Shown in pieces: positions 5,918-9,386 of a stretch of DNA of 9,386 nucleotides; position 1 is the stretch's first letter, and every line of letters begins with the position of its first letter. The position numbers were made by a program, and so were the translations under genes. The stretch is taken from assembly GCA_024699205.1 (NCBI GenBank), contig JAILQA010000410.1:1-9386 (forward strand), in the 5' to 3' direction. The notes beneath the pieces are model-generated. The model did not search any database. It saw only the letters and a program-made list of their open reading frames with translations, and was not told the DNA's origin. The DNA comes from Treponema sp. (lineage in GTDB: Bacteria; Spirochaetota; Spirochaetia; Treponematales; Treponemataceae).

Positions 5918-7687
5918 TTAAGCAAACTGTTTCTGATACAAATTGTAATAAGCCCCTTTCTTAGCCATCAACTCTGCCGGCGTTCCGCTTTCAATAATTC
6001 CACCATCATCAATTACAAAAATACGGTCAGCATTCTGAATAGTAGAAAGTCTGTGAGCGATTACAAAACTAGTGCGATTTTTAAGAATACTTGCAATTCC
6101 CTTTTGAATCATAAGCTCTGTTTTAGTATCAATACTACTTGTTGCCTCATCCAAAATAAGAATCCCAGGTGCAGAAAGCATAGTCCTTGCAAAAGCAACC
6201 AGCTGCCTCTGGCCATTACTCAATTCACCACCTCGGGCAGTAAGCTTTGTATCATAGCCATTTTCAAGTTCCCTTATAAAATCATCAGCATGAACCGCTT
6301 TTGCAGCCTCAATCATTTCCTCTTCACTGGCATCAAGTCTTCCATACATAATGTTTTCGCGGATTGTACCAGAGAAGATATAATTATCCTGAGTCATTAT
6401 TCCCATCTGAGTCCTAAGACTGTCAATCGTAACCTCGCGAATATCCTTACCATCAATCAAAATCTGTCCGCTCTTTATGTCATAAAATCTGCTCAAAAGA
6501 TTTACGATTGTAGATTTACCGGCCCCTGTAGGACCAACAAGAGCAATAGTTTCCCCTGCATTAACATTAAAACTAACATCACTAAGAACATCCGTTTCGT
6601 TATCATAACCAAAAGTAACCTTGCAGAAATTAACATCGCCCTTTATTGGTGGCATAGGCTTAACATTAGGGTGGTCAACCACTGTAGGCTGAGTATCGAT
6701 GATTTCAAAAATACGCTCTGCACCACTTGCCGCATTAATTGCCTGATTATAGAAATTACTAAGATTCATAATAGGCTGCCAGAACATACCCACGTAAGAA
6801 CCAAAGGCAATATAAGTACCGATGGAAACATTATCAATTCCAAGAATCTTAATTCCCACCAGATAAAGTGCCATAGTTCCCACGCTCCAGCACAAATCAA
6901 TCCAGGAACCAAAAGCATCACACCAGCGTACAGCGTTCAAAAACTCCTTGCGGTCAGCCCAGACAAGCTCCTGAAAGGTTTTATCTGTTTCGGTTTCAGC
7001 CCTAAAGCTCTGAATTATTTTGATTCCCGACAAATCCTCGTTTATAAAAGCGTTCATGTTAGAAGATTTTTGTCGCTTTGCCTTCCAGTATTTTTCTGCC
7101 TTAATTGAAATCAGAAAAACCCCAACAATCAGTAGCGGAAGAGAACACAAAGCCGCCAGCGCAAGCTTTACATTCTTTGCAAACATAATTGCCATAACCG
7201 CAACAACCGTTATAAGGTTAGGAATAAAAGTTGTAACGGCATTTTCAATAATGTCTTTAAGCGAGTTAGTATCACCAATAATTCGAGCAAGGATTTTTCC
7301 ACTTGGACGAGAATCAAAAAACTTCAAATCCAGCTTTTGAATATGATCATAAAGCTGCTGTCTTATGTCCTGAATAACCTTGTTACTTGTCTTTGCCATA
7401 ATCAGCATACGGAACTTAATTGCAAGAATCATAAGAATATTCAAAGAAGCAAAGATGATTACAATCTTAATCAGCCCCGGAATGTCACCTGGAACAATAT
7501 AATTATCAACAGCCTTTTCCATAATCAAAGGATTAATCAAATCAATAACTGTACCAAATGCCATCAGCAAAAGAACCAGAAAAACTCTGCCCTTATAACG
7601 CAAAAGATATTTAAAAAGTCTCGGAATAGTCGCAAACTTACTCTTTTTTACTGCTGCTTCATCCTGTTTATAACTATTTATTGCCAT
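5918..7687 (-). CDS. ABC exporter subunit B (fused membrane and ATPase domains), canonical-ATPase half
   Basis: A 589-residue half-transporter of the MdlB/multidrug-lipid exporter type: a six-helix membrane domain (about 25-320), with hydrophobic spans near 34-56, 72-95, 150-170, 174-195, 262-284 and 287-305, then the nucleotide-binding domain (350-589). Walker A is GPTGAGKST (385-393), the Q-loop is Gln433, the signature is LSNGQ (489-493), Walker B is ILILDE with the catalytic Glu514, the D-loop is SSID, and the H-loop is His545. The signature departs from LSGGQ while Walker B is intact. In known heterodimeric exporters (TM287/288, BmrC/BmrD, LmrC/LmrD) this is the consensus Walker half paired with a degenerate partner, which matches the adjacent gene. 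It should sit in the inner membrane and export a hydrophobic drug, lipid or peptide; the substrate is unknown. The start ATG has a good Shine-Dalgarno sequence that overlaps the upstream stop codon. Confidence 0.93.
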   Translation of the reverse strand: MAINSYKQDEAAVKKSKFATIPRLFKYLLRYKGRVFLVLLLMAFGTVIDLINPLIMEKAVDNYIVPGDIPGLIKIVIIFASLNILMILAIKFRMLIMAKTSNKVIQDIRQQLYDHIQKLDLKFFDSRPSGKILARIIGDTNSLKDIIENAVTTFIPNLITVVAVMAIMFAKNVKLALAALCSLPLLIVGVFLISIKAEKYWKAKRQKSSNMNAFINEDLSGIKIIQSFRAETETDKTFQELVWADRKEFLNAVRWCDAFGSWIDLCWSVGTMALYLVGIKILGIDNVSIGTYIAFGSYVGMFWQPIMNLSNFYNQAINAASGAERIFEIIDTQPTVVDHPNVKPMPPIKGDVNFCKVTFGYDNETDVLSDVSFNVNAGETIALVGPTGAGKSTIVNLLSRFYDIKSGQILIDGKDIREVTIDSLRTQMGIMTQDNYIFSGTIRENIMYGRLDASEEEMIEAAKAVHADDFIRELENGYDTKLTARGGELSNGQRQLVAFARTMLSAPGILILDEATSSIDTKTELMIQKGIASILKNRTSFVIAHRLSTIQNADRIFVIDDGGIIESGTPAELMAKKGAYYNLYQKQFA

Positions 7688-7692
7688 AACTT

Positions 7693-7698
7693 CACCTC
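7693..7698 (-). promoter_or_regulatory. Ribosome binding site of ABC subunit B, overlapping the stop codon of subunit A
   Basis: GAGGTG stands 5 bases before the ATG at 7687, and its first two bases are the last two of the TGA stop (7697-7699) of the upstream gene. Ribosomes finishing subunit A end on the initiation site of subunit B, an arrangement that favours translational coupling and equal amounts of the two subunits. Confidence 0.85.
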
Positions 7699-9386
7699 AT
7701 CGTTGTGAATCATAGGTTTCTTTATAAAGACCGCCCTTAGCCAGAAGTTCCTCGTGAGTACCTTCTTCTACAATATGACCGCCATCAAGAACAATAATCT
7801 TATCCGCCTTTCGCACACTGCTTATTCGGTGACCAATAATGATTTTTGTCATTCCGTGCAAGCCTTCCAAAACCTGCTGAATATCCTGTTCAGTCTCAGT
7901 ATCCAGAGCCGAAGTAGAATCATCCAGAACAAGAACAGGCGTATTGCGAGCCAAAGCCCTTGCAATCGTAATACGCTGCTTCTGACCGCCGCTCAAGCCT
8001 ACACCGCGTTCGCCAATTACAGTGTTTTCAGCATCCTTCATTTCATTTACAAAACCAAGAGCCTGGGCTTTTTCCAGTGCCTGCATAACCGTCGGCTTAG
8101 ACATAGTTTCCTTTTCACCAAGCCGAATATTTCCTTCAATAGTATCGCTGAACAAAAATACATCCTGCATAACACAGGCAATACTTCGGCGCAAGGTATT
8201 AAGCGGAAGATTTCGGATATCAATGCCATCCAGCTTTATAGAACCGCCCGTAACATCATACATTCGCTTGAGCAGATTTATAATTGTAGTCTTACCGCTT
8301 CCAGTCGCTCCCATAATACCAAGAGTCTGTCCAGCCTTAATATCAAAACTTACATTATCAAGGATTTTGCGACCGCCAGCCTCGTAAGTTACATTTTCAA
8401 AAGAAATTGAACCGTTCAAATCAAACTGATTAAAAAGTGCTGTATTAATCTGTTCATCAGCATTTTGAGAAGCAAGAGCCGATTCATCGTTAATCTGTGG
8501 AGTCTGCTCGTAGATTTTGTTCAGACGTTTAATACTTGCCTTTGCACTTGAAAGCCCATTTGTAAGCCAGCCCAGCATTTCCATAGGCCAGACAATATTA
8601 CCCACATACTGAATAAAGGCAATAAGTTGACCAACAGTCATTTCTTCCTTTATAACAAAAAGCCCACCCAAAATGAGCATTACCGCCGGGAGCAGCCTGG
8701 TTATAGCCTGAACCATAGGATTATAATGAACAAAAATCTTAGACTGGGTGATGTTCAATTCATAATACTTCTGATTATGCTTGTGAAACTTTTTGATTTC
8801 AAAATCTTCGCGGGCAAAAGCCTTAACAGTTCTTACCCCTGCCAGATTTTCAGCCGCAGTATTATTAAGCTCCGAGTTTTCCTGAGCAATAGCACCAAAA
8901 ACATCATCAAGCTTTTTTTCCATGCGGATTGCAATAACACCGGCAACAAACATAAAAAGAGTCGGAATAATTGCCAGCTTCCAGTTAAGATTGAACATAT
9001 ATACTGTAGTAATCACAGCACGCAGCACAACTTCAGCAATCAAAATCCCCATAAAAGCCGCGACATCCCAGATTCGGTCAACATCATCCTTAACACGGCT
9101 CATCAATTCTCCAGAATTAATACCGTCAAAAAAGTTAGCCGAAAGACTCTGTATTTTCTGAAAAAGATTTATACGCACTTCCGAAGCAATCTTACTTCCG
9201 CACCAGTCACAGATAAACTCTTTTGTATACTGAAAAACGCAGCGTCCGATACCAATTCCCAAGATTCCCAGCAGCAAGCCCTTAAGCAAATCCATATTAT
9301 GCGCAACAAGAACATCGTCAACAATATGCTGAACAATAATAGGCGCAATCATATCAAGCCAGGTCGAAAATGCCATAGAAAAAACT
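7697..9386 (-). CDS. ABC exporter subunit A (fused membrane and ATPase domains), degenerate-ATPase half, 5' end cut by window edge
   Basis: The frame is open to the right edge. The first in-window Met (ATG at 9376) falls in what should be the first membrane helix, so about 20-35 N-terminal residues are probably missing and that Met is not taken as the start. Numbered from that Met, hydrophobic spans lie near 30-50, 105-127, 133-150, 226-243 and 247-268. The nucleotide-binding domain covers about 322-559: Walker A GATGSGKTT (356-364), Q-loop Gln404, signature LSGGQ (461-465), Walker B VLVLDD with Asp486 where the catalytic Glu is normally found, D-loop SALD, H-loop His516. Its Asp and the partner's LSNGQ meet in the same composite site, so that site is expected to bind ATP but hydrolyse it poorly. 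The canonical signature here completes the active site with subunit B. Promoter and any regulator of the operon lie outside the window. The substrate is unknown. Confidence 0.92.
   Translation of the reverse strand, partial: VFSMAFSTWLDMIAPIIVQHIVDDVLVAHNMDLLKGLLLGILGIGIGRCVFQYTKEFICDWCGSKIASEVRINLFQKIQSLSANFFDGINSGELMSRVKDDVDRIWDVAAFMGILIAEVVLRAVITTVYMFNLNWKLAIIPTLFMFVAGVIAIRMEKKLDDVFGAIAQENSELNNTAAENLAGVRTVKAFAREDFEIKKFHKHNQKYYELNITQSKIFVHYNPMVQAITRLLPAVMLILGGLFVIKEEMTVGQLIAFIQYVGNIVWPMEMLGWLTNGLSSAKASIKRLNKIYEQTPQINDESALASQNADEQINTALFNQFDLNGSISFENVTYEAGGRKILDNVSFDIKAGQTLGIMGATGSGKTTIINLLKRMYDVTGGSIKLDGIDIRNLPLNTLRRSIACVMQDVFLFSDTIEGNIRLGEKETMSKPTVMQALEKAQALGFVNEMKDAENTVIGERGVGLSGGQKQRITIARALARNTPVLVLDDSTSALDTETEQDIQQVLEGLHGMTKIIIGHRISSVRKADKIIVLDGGHIVEEGTHEELLAKGGLYKETYDSQR

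Noticed and set aside
5822..7108. A 428-codon open frame on the + strand
   Set aside because: It is antisense to a clearly real ABC transporter gene, its translation resembles no protein family, and it is poor in any domain pattern; codon bias of the opposite strand explains it.
7754..8410. A 218-codon open frame on the + strand
   Set aside because: Antisense shadow of the ATPase domain of ABC subunit A, without family resemblance or an initiation signal.

Overview
The window looks like chromosomal DNA of a motile, saccharolytic, Gram-negative-type (diderm) bacterium with A+T-rich DNA. A spirochaete of the genus Treponema is my best guess. The grounds are a chemotaxis gene, a secreted peptidoglycan hydrolase joined to an outer-membrane-like domain, a cytoplasmic GH35 beta-galactosidase and low GC. 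This placement comes from gene-content impression, not from a search, and I hold it at about 50%.

Layout, left to right. (1) Positions 1-2849 are a leftward block: tRNA-Ala(UGC), then an N6-adenine DNA methyltransferase that begins only 15 bases after the tRNA, then cheR, which runs off the left edge. cheR has its own strong sigma70-type promoter, placed so that transcription would begin at or next to the start codon (a probable leaderless mRNA). (2) Positions 2850-2952 are a divergent promoter region: tRNA to the left, a rightward gene to the right. (3) Positions 2953-4038 encode, on the + strand, an exported NlpC/P60 peptidase with a Ser/Thr linker and a C-terminal beta-rich, barrel-like domain. 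(4) Positions 4046-9386 are a tightly packed leftward operon. It begins with the two halves of a heterodimeric ABC exporter (the first is cut by the right edge) and ends with a GH35 beta-galactosidase. Its 3' end faces the peptidase gene, with only 7 bases between the stop codons.

How the parts fit. The two ABC subunits carry complementary deviations: Asp in place of the catalytic Glu in one, LSNGQ in place of LSGGQ in the other. This predicts one degenerate and one active ATP site, as in TM287/288-type exporters. The exporter genes are translationally coupled and the glycosidase follows after 21 bases, so the three are probably co-transcribed although their functional link is unclear. The glycosidase contains an in-frame 9-bp tandem repeat (NLQ units) that could vary in copy number.

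Nothing in the window is a mobile element, CRISPR array or rRNA. No gene-free stretch exceeds about 105 bases. The points most worth a second look are the NlpC/P60-barrel fusion, the leaderless cheR, the tRNA-methyltransferase junction with its T9 tract, and the NLQ repeat.
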